Below, piece after piece: positions 8,204 through 15,703 of a DNA stretch of 28,565 bases. Origin of the DNA: a virus; the IMG/VR virus record IMGVR_UViG_3300039707_000002, positions 1 to 28,565 of that record; one strand, 5' to 3'. Position 1 is the first letter of the stretch. Every line of letters begins with the position of its first letter. The notes under the pieces are model-generated. The model made no database searches, had not been told where the DNA came from, and saw nothing but the letters and a program-made list of their open reading frames with translations. Both the position numbers and the translations under genes were made by a program.

Positions 8204-10591
8204 TCAATAGCCCGTTACCTTGTTCCTCGTGTAGTTATAGTTATTATCCTCAAAGTCATCATCATAGTCGTCTTCAAAGCCAAGAAGACCTGTGCCGAAG
8301 ATGCGAGTGAAGCTGTACTGCAGGGCATCATGGAGATGGCTGTAGCGGTTCTTGTCGGGAATCTCAGTATACCGATTACCACCACCACCTATGTTGATAC
8401 GACGGAACTGATACCCGCCGATAAACCCACGTCTGAGGATACGACACCGTGGATGCAGGACGAACTGCGGCTTACCGGACATTAAGGTACGCAACGGTTT
8501 TCTCACACACTCTAGCCGCATCTTTAGGGTAATCATTCCAGGCTCAACCGGGATACCCCTAGCAGCCATTATCTCATAACAGGTTTTCTCGTCTGTCTGC
8601 ACTCTCTGCGAACCAGCTGGATCACCAATGTAAATGAACTCCCTATCGCGGAAGTGCAAGTTGTTATGAAGGATAAGCTCATCGGTGAAACGCTCGATAC
8701 CCATTCCGGTAGCGCTCAGTTCATCGAGAACGAGGCATTGCCCACCAGGGACAACCTGGGTATAGGTTGCTGCTGGAGTTAGTCCGAAATCGAGACCGAT
8801 AAAGATCGGATAACCCTCAATCGACTGACACTCTTTGCAGTGGATATCGTCGTTATACTCGTCATAAACCGGACGGCCATCGGTGACGAAATCGTATTTA
8901 CCGTGTATGTAGACGTTGGTCCAGGTCTGACTTTTGCCTATCGAGAGGCGTTCGTAGTACTCTCTGCCATTCGGTAGATTGGTTACATTCTCAGCGTTCT
9001 CAGCGAGGCCGGACGGCTGACGGAAAATGTTGCGGAACTCTATAGGGTGATCTTCTTCTTCAAAGAAGCGGTACCAATCGGAGTCGGTGTCCGGAGGGTT
9101 AGTGTCGAGGATAAGACCGGACCATGTTGGGCCGCCTTCGCGTTTCGGCGGAAACTGGCCAACACGGCCCTGAATAGCCTCAATAACAGGCCAGGGGACT
9201 TCTCGTGCTTCGTTAACCCATGCACCTGTCAACTCCAACGATAAGAGTTTCGACATGTGGTCCGGACGATCGAGAGCACGGAATAGGATTTCTATTTCAG
9301 TATTTTCAAAGGCGTTGATGTTGTATTCGTGTTTGTAGTCGATCCATTCACCAAACAGTCTCGGCGGAAACCATTGGTGGAATGTCTTGATCGTCGTGTC
9401 TCTGAGTTCACCATATGTTTGGCCGCACCAAACTGCTTTACCATTACGGCGAACATAAACTACATGCGACGATACAGTCACACAGTAAACCATACCGTCG
9501 TAATCATGCCTATACCAACCTTGCTTCGTGCTCGGTTCCCGACGCCGACTCGTTACAAAGGTCATGGTATAGATAAATTCTCGATTGCTCCAATGGCTGG
9601 ACATCTTCTGTCTTCCGACAGTAACAACCATACCAGCACGTAGAGCAAGTTCTTGAATATCGTCGGCTAAACGTTTTGAGACAGTCGTAGCGATTACTGT
9701 ATTAATATCCTTATAGACCTGACCATCCCCCTCTACATAACCAATTAAGAATTCTCGTATAGCCTCCCATGAAGAATCCTTAATCCATTGAGGTATATGC
9801 TTCTCGTGTGATTTACCAAGTTCAGTAAGTTCCTCGACTAAAGGCTTAATATCAGGGGTTATCCTGATAACAAAATTCACAGACGATGAGGCTATATGTC
9901 CAGATTTTGACTCTATTTCACTGAATTGTAGTCCAGCCCTGTTCAAAAGGTCACGAGTATAGTCTAATCTGGTCGATTGAACACCAGCATAACCCTCAGC
10001 AAACCAGAAACCGAGAAACTCGTAGAAGTCTAACGAGAATTCAGGTCTTTTACCACGCCACAAGGCATCCCGTTTAAATCGTCTAGTCTGTTTACCATAG
10101 ATTTCAGAAATCGTCTCATGCCTATAGGGATGCCAGATTTTCGTGTCTGTACTCTGCCGACTTGTCCACAGTTTGTGATCTGGAGTAACTAGAAGATCAA
10201 TTCCCTGATGCTGTATACCTAACATCTCACCTTTATACGGAGCAGCATAATGGTAACTCGGTTTCTCAAATACGAGGTCCGTACCATTTTGTAGCGTAGC
10301 TACTCTGTCATCCTTATCTAAATCACGAAATAAAACCCAGCCACGTTCCTCCGTCAGAATCTCAGTCTGATCGTCATAGCAGTTTCGGACGACCATCCAT
10401 CGCGTACGACGTACACCGTCCATCGTGCTGGGCTGCTGAGCCATACCACGACGGATTAGCTCGATCACACACCCACTAGATTTACCACTTCGGAAGGGAC
10501 CGATTAGACCACGGATGAAAGCGTCAGAACGTGCGAACTCGCGGATTGTTGGTACATCAGAATAGGAGTAGCGGATTTGGGGAGACGGCAC
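8204..10591 (-). CDS. terL: Terminase large subunit with an in-frame intein
   Basis: 795 aa: 474 aa of terminase plus a 321-aa intein at residues 71-391. Terminase motifs: Walker A GPFRSGKSS (31-39), the conserved RWMVVRN/TYGELRDTTIKTF segment that the intein splits, a Walker B-like LTGAWVNEAREVP, and a C-terminal RNase H-fold nuclease with PIFIGLDFGLTP, IYIGDPAGS and the HLHDALQYSF helix. It is the ATP-driven motor and headful or site-specific nuclease that packages DNA through the portal. After splicing, 474 aa matches the usual family size. The start is GTG (10589-10591), placed immediately after the TAA of the preceding gene, consistent with coupling. Confidence 0.95.
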   Translation of the reverse strand: MPSPQIRYSYSDVPTIREFARSDAFIRGLIGPFRSGKSSGCVIELIRRGMAQQPSTMDGVRRTRWMVVRNCYDDQTEILTEERGWVLFRDLDKDDRVATLQNGTDLVFEKPSYHYAAPYKGEMLGIQHQGIDLLVTPDHKLWTSRQSTDTKIWHPYRHETISEIYGKQTRRFKRDALWRGKRPEFSLDFYEFLGFWFAEGYAGVQSTRLDYTRDLLNRAGLQFSEIESKSGHIASSSVNFVIRITPDIKPLVEELTELGKSHEKHIPQWIKDSSWEAIREFLIGYVEGDGQVYKDINTVIATTVSKRLADDIQELALRAGMVVTVGRQKMSSHWSNREFIYTMTFVTSRRREPSTKQGWYRHDYDGMVYCVTVSSHVVYVRRNGKAVWCGQTYGELRDTTIKTFHQWFPPRLFGEWIDYKHEYNINAFENTEIEILFRALDRPDHMSKLLSLELTGAWVNEAREVPWPVIEAIQGRVGQFPPKREGGPTWSGLILDTNPPDTDSDWYRFFEEEDHPIEFRNIFRQPSGLAENAENVTNLPNGREYYERLSIGKSQTWTNVYIHGKYDFVTDGRPVYDEYNDDIHCKECQSIEGYPIFIGLDFGLTPAATYTQVVPGGQCLVLDELSATGMGIERFTDELILHNNLHFRDREFIYIGDPAGSQRVQTDEKTCYEIMAARGIPVEPGMITLKMRLECVRKPLRTLMSGKPQFVLHPRCRILRRGFIGGYQFRRINIGGGGNRYTEIPDKNRYSHLHDALQYSFTRIFGTGLLGFEDDYDDDFEDNNYNYTRNKVTGY
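9419..10381 (-). mobile_element. LAGLIDADG intein within terL (321 aa)
   Basis: Starts at Cys71 (CYDDQTEILTEERGWVLF, splicing block A) and ends at Gln391 before Thr392. Block B has T66 and H69 of the intein (LLVTPDHKLW). Homing blocks: FLGFWFAEG (122-130) and FLIGYVEGDG (211-220), the two LAGLIDADG helices with acidic residues E129 and D219. The C-terminal splice block ends VWCGQ, followed by Thr. The terminal residue is Gln, not Asn, and the penultimate is Gly, not His. The insertion lies in the highly conserved RN/TYxELRDTT segment next to the ATPase site, a typical intein target. Rejoined exteins read continuously. Confidence 0.93.
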
Positions 10592-10768
10592 TTACTTCTT
10601 CCTTGCCGTCCCACCTTTACGTACAGGCGGTGATGGGATTTTGCTGAGCGGCGGAATGTTCAACATGTTGGTGCGCTTCGGGTAACGTACCTTTTTGCCG
10701 CCAGTTGTGCTCTGCTTTGTCGTACCGCCAAACAGCGCCTTCGGCGTTGAGCCTGTAGTGATAGTCAT
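10592..10768 (-). CDS. Small basic protein before terL (58 aa)
   Basis: 58 aa starting MTITTGSTPKALFGGTTKQS and ending in the basic stretch SPPVRKGGTARKK. Strongly basic, Gly/Thr/Lys-rich and probably disordered. Its stop TAA is directly followed by the terL GTG start, which supports it as a real, coupled gene. A nucleic-acid- or packaging-related role is plausible from charge and position only. Confidence 0.7.
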   Translation of the reverse strand: MTITTGSTPKALFGGTTKQSTTGGKKVRYPKRTNMLNIPPLSKIPSPPVRKGGTARKK

Positions 10769-10778
10769 CAGATGCCCC

Positions 10779-10949
10779 TCAGCAATTCACACACTTACTG
10801 AACGCCTTAGCATTGCAAGGAAACGCTTTGCCACCGGACGGATAGGAACTACCCTGGTAGTCACGTTGCGGACGTTTAGCAAAGGTTGGAATTGATAGGC
10901 CGGCTCCACGCGGAGCACTAGCGCCAGAACCCTCCAGTCCGGTAGCCAT
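10779..10949 (-). CDS. Small Gly/Ser-rich protein with Cys tail (56 aa)
   Basis: 56 aa. The start is placed at ATG 10949 because AAAGG lies just upstream; a longer frame to 11036 has no ribosome site and would overlap the upstream gene widely. Basic, Gly/Ser-rich and ending FPCNAKAFSKCVNC with three cysteines in the last 15 residues, which could bind metal or form disulfides. Tightly packed in the small-gene cluster ahead of the terminase. No family recognised. Confidence 0.65.
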   Translation of the reverse strand: MATGLEGSGASAPRGAGLSIPTFAKRPQRDYQGSSYPSGGKAFPCNAKAFSKCVNC

Positions 10950-10956
10950 TGTACCT

Positions 10957-11199
10957 TTAACTGGAAGTACGGAGAGTGAGGTGCCGTTCCGTCTTGCCAA
11001 GTGAAGTCCTCCGTCTCGCTGCCTCGGTAGCCTCACGAATGTTCTTGTTCTCGTTTAGGTTTGCACGCATGTGCGTGTGAGGGTAAGGGGAAGCTTTAGC
11101 CTTTTTCAGCTTGTGCGGCGGAATCCGTTTGTCTATCGGGACGTTGAGGTCACGATGGAGTTTCTTCGGATCATTGGCAAACGGCTTCATCCACAACAT
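10957..11199 (-). CDS. Small basic protein (80 aa)
   Basis: 80 aa. The start at ATG 11199 follows the stop of the previous gene (TAA at 11204-11206) by four bases. The frame is open further upstream to 11355, but that part is antisense-like filler over another gene. Very basic (PKKLHRDLNVPIDKRIPPHK and REATEAARRRTSLGKTERHL), with a His/Lys-rich middle. Probably a nucleic-acid-associated or minor structural protein; not recognised. Confidence 0.65.
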   Translation of the reverse strand: MLWMKPFANDPKKLHRDLNVPIDKRIPPHKLKKAKASPYPHTHMRANLNENKNIREATEAARRRTSLGKTERHLTLRTSS

Positions 11200-11203
11200 G
11201 GCT

Positions 11204-11440
11204 TTAGTGCCTGGGATGGGGCTGATAGCCACCGGACGGATGAGGAATAGCGCGTTCACTATCTGCCATGACGCCAAACTTGCGATTGCCATCGCGGTTC
11301 GGAATAAAGGCTTTACCGCCGAGATGAGAGGAGATGCCGAAGTCGCCGACGCCAACCCGGTTGCTGGTGCTGTCGAGTTGGCTCCAGGGAACGTTACGAC
11401 CCGTGCCCATCAACTTACGCGGAGACATACCTGTATTCAT
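11204..11440 (-). CDS. Small hypothetical protein (78 aa)
   Basis: 78 aa, start MNTGMSPRKLMGTGRNVPWS with AAGGA 7 nt upstream of ATG 11440. The ATG overlaps the stop of the upstream gene (ATGA). Rich in Gly, Ser, Arg and Pro, with a His-rich end (PHPSGGYQPHPRH). No membrane segment or known motif. Part of a chain of very small coupled genes that leads into the terminase. Confidence 0.7.
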   Translation of the reverse strand: MNTGMSPRKLMGTGRNVPWSQLDSTSNRVGVGDFGISSHLGGKAFIPNRDGNRKFGVMADSERAIPHPSGGYQPHPRH

Positions 11441-11619
11441 CGTTTGGTCCTTGCGTTTGAGGTCTTCCGTTTCCTGGCGTACTTGTTGGCAGTAGCGATA
11501 GCTACGCCTTCCTTGCCGCCAGACTTTAGGATAGCATTCGCCATCCTGGCAGCCTTAGCAGATTGGGCCGATGACAGCTTCTTGTTATGTTTCTTAAAGC
11601 TGGAACCAGTCCAGGGCAT
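11437..11619 (-). CDS. Small basic helical protein (60 aa)
   Basis: 60 aa beginning MPWTGSSFKKHNKKLSSAQS and continuing AKAARMANAILKSGGKEGVAIATANKYA. This N-terminal SFKKHNKKLS..QA.KAA.IANAILK pattern is one I recall as recurrent in small phage and prophage proteins of unknown function, possibly DNA-associated; this is memory, not a search. Strongly basic C-terminus (RKRKTSNARTKR). The ATG (11617-11619) shares a base with the previous stop (TGATG), so translation is coupled. Confidence 0.75.
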   Translation of the reverse strand: MPWTGSSFKKHNKKLSSAQSAKAARMANAILKSGGKEGVAIATANKYARKRKTSNARTKR

Positions 11620-11783
11620 CAGTCAACAGGACCGGCTGGAATCTGCGGGGCCGTGCCAGGACCCGAACGTAGGGCTCTGGACGGGAACTCTTTTCGTGGT
11701 TCCAGAGCCGGGGCCGGTTTAGGCTTAAATGGAGTTAGCCCAATCATCTCGTCTAAGTGACGACCGGCTTGTTCTTCTGTCAT
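11619..11783 (-). CDS. Small Pro-rich protein, first of the minus-strand cluster (54 aa)
   Basis: 54 aa starting MTEEQAGRHLDEMIGLTPFK, then a Pro/Arg-rich tail. GGGAATAGG precedes the start ATG at 11783. It is the first gene of the minus-strand run into the terminase, so the leader between 11784 and about 11900 should carry the promoter of the packaging/head operon. I see only weak candidates there. Function unknown. Confidence 0.65.
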   Translation of the reverse strand: MTEEQAGRHLDEMIGLTPFKPKPAPALEPRKEFPSRALRSGPGTAPQIPAGPVD

Positions 11784-11919
11784 CCTATTCCCTTTACCTA
11801 AGGTTCATAAAGCCAAAGATTCGGGGTCAATGCTACATAGGACCAAACTTGAGGTTTTGCAAGAGAAAACTTTATGACTGGTAACTAGAGTAGTACCCTG
11901 AAATTAGTGCGAATTGATC

Positions 11920-11948
11920 TTGACAGGTAAAGCGAAATGCGCTATCAT
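11920..11948 (+). promoter_or_regulatory. Sigma70-type promoter, copy 1 of a conserved promoter family
   Basis: TTGACA (11920-11925), exactly 17 nt, TATCAT (11943-11948). It precedes the small gene at 11984. Nearly identical in sequence to promoters at 13234-13262 and 28465-28493, including most of the spacer (GG.RAAGC...TGCG), which a plain sigma70 promoter would not need to conserve. Confidence 0.9.
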
Positions 11949-11983
11949 GGCTCGAAGCAACAAGTAACAGCAGATGCAGTGAA

Positions 11984-12226
11984 ATGACCGAGAAAAAGGC
12001 TAATTACGTTATCGATGGAGCTTGGGATTTTCCGAAGCTCGGCACGGATAAGCAGCACGCAGCCTTAGTGAAAAAGGCTAAGCAGTTTGGCTATAAGAGT
12101 ATGCCGCAGTTCGTGGCTGCTTTTAAGGGTAGGATAAACTATCTACCAGACGGCAACATAGATAGCCTGACAGCACACAACTTCTTTAACCACATTAGGA
12201 GTTACCAGTTCAAATACCAGGACTAA
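11984..12226 (+). CDS. Small hypothetical protein (80 aa)
   Basis: 80 aa, beginning MTEKKANYVIDGAWDFPKLG. Basic and aromatic, mixed alpha/beta, without membrane segments. It follows promoter copy 1 by 35 nt and heads a two-gene plus-strand unit that converges on the terminase-small-subunit-like gene. The ribosome site is weak. Being the first gene behind a strong host-type promoter suggests early expression and possibly a host-directed role; no family recognised. Confidence 0.75.
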   Translation: MTEKKANYVIDGAWDFPKLGTDKQHAALVKKAKQFGYKSMPQFVAAFKGRINYLPDGNIDSLTAHNFFNHIRSYQFKYQD

Positions 12227-12239
12227 AAGGAGCAAAGCT

Positions 12240-12548
12240 ATGCTTGCCTATCAGCGGCCGTTATCGGCAACTATGTTGAAGGGCGGCAAACACGCTAAGA
12301 AGGTACTAGACAACGCCCCAAAAGCCGGGACTAAAACCCGGCTAATCTACGACGCTCTGGTTAACAATGCCGGGAAGCCGGTTGAGTTGCCAAAAGTCAA
12401 ATATATCGGCGGCATCCTCAACAGCCTTATGCTGTACTATGCTCTAGACATTCGGACGTTGCGAAGGGGGAGTAGGTATCAAACTACTCTGTACCTACTC
12501 GCCGGGTATCATGACGGAGACAAGTACATTGACTTTATGGCACCCTAA
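12240..12548 (+). CDS. Small hypothetical protein (102 aa), possible winged-helix fold
   Basis: 102 aa with strong Shine-Dalgarno (AAAAGGAGC, 6 nt before ATG). The middle, TKTRLIYDALVNNAGKPVEL followed by PKVKYIGGILNSLMLYYALDIRTLRRG, has the helix-turn-helix spacing of a small winged-helix DNA-binding protein: a helix, a short turn, a second helix and then a basic hairpin. That is inferred from pattern only. The stop overlaps the end of the convergent gene at 12545 by 4 bp, tail to tail. Confidence 0.75.
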   Translation: MLAYQRPLSATMLKGGKHAKKVLDNAPKAGTKTRLIYDALVNNAGKPVELPKVKYIGGILNSLMLYYALDIRTLRRGSRYQTTLYLLAGYHDGDKYIDFMAP

Positions 12549-13159
12549 CTGTTCTCGATGATCAGGGTGACAGAACCACGGTCGTTTTCCTCAAGTGAGA
12601 CACGACGGTTCTCTAGGGCTCGTTTGCCTTCACCTCTCGTACGATCCCAATATTTGAGAGCCTCAAAGTCCGGCTTCATCGAGGGACGAACAAGGTTCCC
12701 ATCCTGATCATAGATCGCGTCGGCACCTACTGCGAGTTCGTAGATTTTTAGGGCAACGGTGAAGTTAGCCTGTTCCCTGGCGTGTTGGAGTATCTCCCTA
12801 AAGTGGAACGTCATCGTGTTCTCGGGCAGTGGCTCTCCGGTAGTTGGATTGGTTACAGCAAGCCGAATGATTGACTCACTAGCGCCCATCGCTGCCATTT
12901 GCCAGACCATGCGCTTCTGCTGCTCAGTTGGGGTAAAGCGAGCCGTTGGGTGGTTATTCTTGTAGAGGAGTTCGTTCGGAATTTCGGCAGCTATCCGCTT
13001 CTCTAACAGCTTCCGAGTACGGCTTTTGTCCTCATCCTTAATCTTGGTAGGTCGCACAACCTTATCTAAATTAAACTTGGCAATAGGATCGATTTTGACG
13101 CGTTCACGCTTTTTCTTCGGCGGAAACTTGATTATATCGGTCATGGGCGTAAGGGCCAT
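12545..13159 (-). CDS. Terminase small subunit-like protein
   Basis: 204 aa from ATG 13159; an alternative ATG is at 13144 (MTDIIKFPPKKKRERVK). The basic N-terminus is followed by FTPTEQQKRMVWQMAAMGAS and ESIIRLAVTNPTTGEPLPENTMTFHFREIL, a helix-turn-helix layout with a TxEQ...V..MAAmG...I characteristic of phage small terminases, then AREQANFTVALKIYELA and a tail with FEALKYWDRTRGEGK. Small terminases recognise packaging DNA and load the large subunit. It is separated from terL by about 2 kb of small genes. Assignment is by pattern; confidence moderate to good. Confidence 0.78.
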   Translation of the reverse strand: MALTPMTDIIKFPPKKKRERVKIDPIAKFNLDKVVRPTKIKDEDKSRTRKLLEKRIAAEIPNELLYKNNHPTARFTPTEQQKRMVWQMAAMGASESIIRLAVTNPTTGEPLPENTMTFHFREILQHAREQANFTVALKIYELAVGADAIYDQDGNLVRPSMKPDFEALKYWDRTRGEGKRALENRRVSLEENDRGSVTLIIENS

Positions 13160-13178
13160 AAATTAGGAGAGACGGATT

Positions 13179-13208
13179 TATATATTATAATGGGATCACT
13201 AGCGTCAA
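13179..13208 (-). promoter_or_regulatory. Candidate promoter for the terminase-small-subunit-like gene
   Basis: On the minus strand: TTGACG (13203-13208), 18 nt, TATATA (13179-13184), with an AT-rich region that also offers TATAAT shifted by a few bases. It would start transcription about 12 nt upstream of ATG 13159. It is divergent from promoter copy 2, 26 nt away. Moderate match only. Confidence 0.45.
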
Positions 13209-13233
13209 TGCCTGTAGCACTCGAAATCAGTGC

Positions 13234-13262
13234 TTGACAGGAGAAGCATTTTGCGTTATCAT
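13234..13262 (+). promoter_or_regulatory. Sigma70-type promoter, copy 2, heading the long plus-strand operon
   Basis: TTGACA (13234-13239), 17 nt, TATCAT (13257-13262), 45 nt before the ParB-like gene ATG. Shares the conserved spacer bases with copies 1 and 3. All plus-strand genes from 13307 to the terminator at 23629 are co-directional with no clear internal terminator seen, so this may drive about 10 kb, including the repeat arrays. Confidence 0.9.
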
Positions 13263-13306
13263 GCTCTCGCACACACGACGTGTGACCTTAACAAGGAGCT
13301 ATCCTG

Positions 13307-14149
13307 ATGATCGGCGCGTTGAATAATTCTACCCTAGAACCCATCTACAAACGGCGCAGTCAGCGTGAGCCGCAGCACTACCCGACACTGATCAATAAAC
13401 CGGGTGAGTTGGTAATGCTGCCAAAAGCTGATCTACAAATCGACACAACGTACCAACGTCCAGTCAATCTCAACGCCGTTCGCCGCATCGCAGCTAATTG
13501 GAATTGGGTTGCATGCGGTACGCTGCTCGTCTCGGTACGCACACACTCCTACTTTCTAGTCGATGGTCAACATCGATGGGAGGGTGCCAAGCTACGAGAG
13601 GAGATCGTGGAGCTACCCTGCCTCGCGTTTGAGATTAACGACGTGAAGCAAGAGGCAATCGGGTTCCTAGCTGCGAATACAGAGCGACGGTTGCCCTTAA
13701 TGATACATAAATTCAATGCGCTGTGTGCGATCGAAGATCCCCACGCATTGATCGTCGCTGATCTTGTAAAGCAGTCAGGACGACTGATCCGGGCACAGAC
13801 CGGGAAACAGTTCATCTCGTGCATAGGCGATTTGATGCGGTGCGTGAAGACAGATCGCGCGGCCATCGAACGTCTATGGCCTATGATTATCAAAATGGCG
13901 AAAGACGAACCGTTGCCCGGTCATCTCATCAAAGGTCTGTTCTACTTAGAGCGGAAAATGATGAATGACGTTAGCCTGAGTGATCCACGGTTGCGTAACC
14001 GTATCGAGGACATTGGGCTAAAAGGGTTCCTGGACTCGATCAAATTGCAAGCTCACTTTGAGAGCAACATGAGCGAAAAAGTTTGCGGACAGGGTGTCTT
14101 GCGAGCGATAAACCGAGGTAATAAAGCACCCCTCCGCGCTAACCTGTAG
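13307..14149 (+). CDS. ParB-like nuclease-domain protein
   Basis: 280 aa, good Shine-Dalgarno (AAGGAG). Residues 35-125 read as a ParB/Srx-type domain: a strand LVMLPKADLQIDTTYQRPVN, then VACGTLLVSVRTHSYFLVDG, and the DGQHRW box (86-91) with WEGAKLREEIVELPC after it, the nucleotide-binding signature of the ParB family. The C-terminal half is helical and ends in a basic tail. No ParA partner is visible. Phage ParB-like proteins of this size without HTH are commonly uncharacterised nuclease or CTP-binding regulators rather than partition proteins. First gene behind promoter copy 2, so likely early. Confidence 0.85.
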   Translation: MIGALNNSTLEPIYKRRSQREPQHYPTLINKPGELVMLPKADLQIDTTYQRPVNLNAVRRIAANWNWVACGTLLVSVRTHSYFLVDGQHRWEGAKLREEIVELPCLAFEINDVKQEAIGFLAANTERRLPLMIHKFNALCAIEDPHALIVADLVKQSGRLIRAQTGKQFISCIGDLMRCVKTDRAAIERLWPMIIKMAKDEPLPGHLIKGLFYLERKMMNDVSLSDPRLRNRIEDIGLKGFLDSIKLQAHFESNMSEKVCGQGVLRAINRGNKAPLRANL

Positions 14150-14427
14150 TGCCATGCGCCATGGCGATGTCGCGGAGGGAGACAAGCCTCTCTCCCTCAC
14201 AAGTCAAAGCATGGCGCGCTAGGCTAGAGCTATCGCAACCTGAGGCGGCGCAACTGCTAGGTGTTAGCGTGCGATCATTGTCGAACTTTGAAACCGGAAT
14301 AACACCAATCAGTCAACCGATAGCGCTAGCATGTTGGGCCATAGAAGTTATGGCTAATAGAAGGAAAGGAGCGTTCATTCAGCTAAAAAACCTAATAAGC
14401 TACGAACTACGAAACTTGGAGGGCTGA
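14149..14427 (+). CDS. XRE-type helix-turn-helix regulator
   Basis: 86-92 aa. The frame can begin at GTG 14149 (overlapping the previous stop) or ATG 14161/14167; neither has a strong ribosome site, so the start is uncertain. The core SLSPSQVKAWRARLELSQPE followed by AAQLLGVSVRSLSNFETGITPIS is a canonical helix-turn-helix of the XRE/MqsA-antitoxin type (SxxQxxxxRxxLxLSQxExAxxLGVSxxxxxxxExG). Probably a repressor or modulator of one of the phage promoters, perhaps the conserved three-copy promoter. No toxin gene is adjacent. Confidence 0.88.
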   Translation: MPCAMAMSRRETSLSPSQVKAWRARLELSQPEAAQLLGVSVRSLSNFETGITPISQPIALACWAIEVMANRRKGAFIQLKNLISYELRNLEG

Positions 14428-14494
14428 ACATTACAAGACTATTAGCCTACTTCGTAGGCATGCTACTCGGGGCATTAACATAGGAGAACGTGCA

Positions 14495-14818
14495 GTGACC
14501 GACGATGATGAAGGCATGAAGTTTACGTTGGCTGGCGTCGTCGTCGGTCCGTACGGTGTTGAGGTACATCCGGACTTTTGGACTGACTTGGCTAAAGCTC
14601 CACTAGAGGTACAGGAGGCAGCAAAAGAACTGATCGAGAAGATGCGCGAAGCATCCCGCAACACCCTAGCAAAATATGGGCCAAACGCGACTGAGGCTCA
14701 ATTCACAGCAGAGTTAATCAAACTGACCGGACAAGAACCAGAATGGTTAACTGACGAAGACTTACGGATCGTTGAGGAAATTGAACGGCGGCATAGTAAC
14801 TTTCCAACAAAGCATTGA
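14495..14818 (+). CDS. Hypothetical helical protein (107 aa)
   Basis: Starts with GTG 14495 (GGAG 10 nt upstream) or ATG 14516. 107 aa, acidic, mostly helical (LEVQEAAKELIEKMREASRN, then LTDEDLRIVEEIERRH), preceded by a beta segment (MKFTLAGVVVGPYGVEVHPD). No known motif. The 67-nt gap before it could encode a short hydrophobic peptide without a normal start, which I did not call. Same operon as its neighbours. Confidence 0.75.
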   Translation: MTDDDEGMKFTLAGVVVGPYGVEVHPDFWTDLAKAPLEVQEAAKELIEKMREASRNTLAKYGPNATEAQFTAELIKLTGQEPEWLTDEDLRIVEEIERRHSNFPTKH

Positions 14819-14825
14819 GGTGAAT

Positions 14826-15221
14826 ATGCGTAAAACTCCGTGGCTGAAAGCTGAGCGCTACAGAGTAAGGTTGGAGGGGACGTATTACGAATCCCATCAC
14901 GGCGACCCCTACGGATGCTTTGAGGTGCTCAGCCCTAACGGACGGGATATTCTACGCTGTCTCGCGACGAACGGAGACTATGAGGATGCGAAGTTAGATA
15001 AGAAGTTCGCATGGGAGCACGTGTCCGTCTCATTGCTGCACAGATGTCCAACTTGGGATGAGATGTCTTACATTAAGGAAATGTTCTGGCGAGACGACGA
15101 ATGTGTAATGCAACTACATCCACCTAAAGCTGAGCATATCAACGTCCATCCATTTTGCTTGCATTTATGGAAGCCTTTATTAGAGGAAATTCCTCGACCA
15201 CCAGGAGAAGCCGTTGCCTAA
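14826..15221 (+). CDS. Hypothetical protein resembling short phage DUF7694-type proteins (131 aa)
   Basis: 131 aa from ATG 14826 (GAGGTGA upstream); the frame extends to 14772 inside the previous gene without a ribosome site. Contains ERYRVRLEGTYYESHHGDPY with GCFEVLSPNGRDILRCLATN, and a helical WEHVSVSLLHRCPTWDEMSYIK segment; the last part, CPTWDEMSYIKEMFWRDDECVMQLHPPKAEHIN, matches a short sequence common in phage proteins (WEHVSVS..R.P.W.EM..IK..FW...E.V.Q.HPP...Y.N.HP..LHLW). The fold and function of that family are not known to me. The DUF name is from memory and unsure; the pattern match itself is good. Confidence 0.8.
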   Translation: MRKTPWLKAERYRVRLEGTYYESHHGDPYGCFEVLSPNGRDILRCLATNGDYEDAKLDKKFAWEHVSVSLLHRCPTWDEMSYIKEMFWRDDECVMQLHPPKAEHINVHPFCLHLWKPLLEEIPRPPGEAVA

Positions 15222-15531
15222 ACCAAAGTACTACGGCTATCGCCATGAGCGCAAAACTATGAGCGATGTCGCACGCCGTATTGAGGATAAGGATGCGGTA
15301 AAGCCAGAAGCCGACACTCGGTATCGGCCGAAATCTAAGGTGAAGAAGTTTGGGTTAGAGTTCCGCATTCGTGAGGAGTTACACGAGCAGTATCGTGGAC
15401 TCTTCTTTGGTAAATGGATCGAGTGGCAACCTTACTACTTTAAGTACGCGACGGAGAAAGATCGCGAACAGGGGTTAAAAACACTCAACCGCAATGATCG
15501 CATCCATGAATACAGGATACCAAATGAGTAA
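15214..15531 (+). CDS. Hypothetical basic protein (105 aa)
   Basis: Starts at TTG 15214, chosen because AGGAG lies 8 nt upstream; the next in-frame ATG is 15259. It overlaps the upstream gene by 8 nt. 105 aa, charged, with many aromatic residues (GLFFGKWIEWQPYYFKYATE). No membrane segment. Part of a chain of small overlapping genes; no family recognised. Confidence 0.7.
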   Translation: MPKPKYYGYRHERKTMSDVARRIEDKDAVKPEADTRYRPKSKVKKFGLEFRIREELHEQYRGLFFGKWIEWQPYYFKYATEKDREQGLKTLNRNDRIHEYRIPNE

Positions 15532-15703
15532 CTTTGCTCGCCGTACTAAAAATCCAGTTACCGGGGAGTTCCAGAGCGCCGTCTGGATAGACCACGGAGT
15601 TAGAGGATACGAAGTCATTTTTCCCATTGGGCATAGTTATCGAGACGATGCTCACGAGTGGGAATTTGAAGACGAAATAACACCAAAGGAGCAAAAGAAA
15701 TGA
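15524..15703 (+). CDS. Small hypothetical protein (59 aa)
   Basis: 59 aa, start ATG 15524 (AGGA upstream, overlapping the previous stop). Reads MSNFARRTKNPVTGEFQSAV then WIDHGVRGYEVIFPIGHSY, with an acidic end. Looks like a small beta-rich domain of about 50 residues. The stop overlaps the start of the TAXI-type gene by four bases (ATGA), so it is translated together with it. Unknown role. Confidence 0.7.
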   Translation: MSNFARRTKNPVTGEFQSAVWIDHGVRGYEVIFPIGHSYRDDAHEWEFEDEITPKEQKK

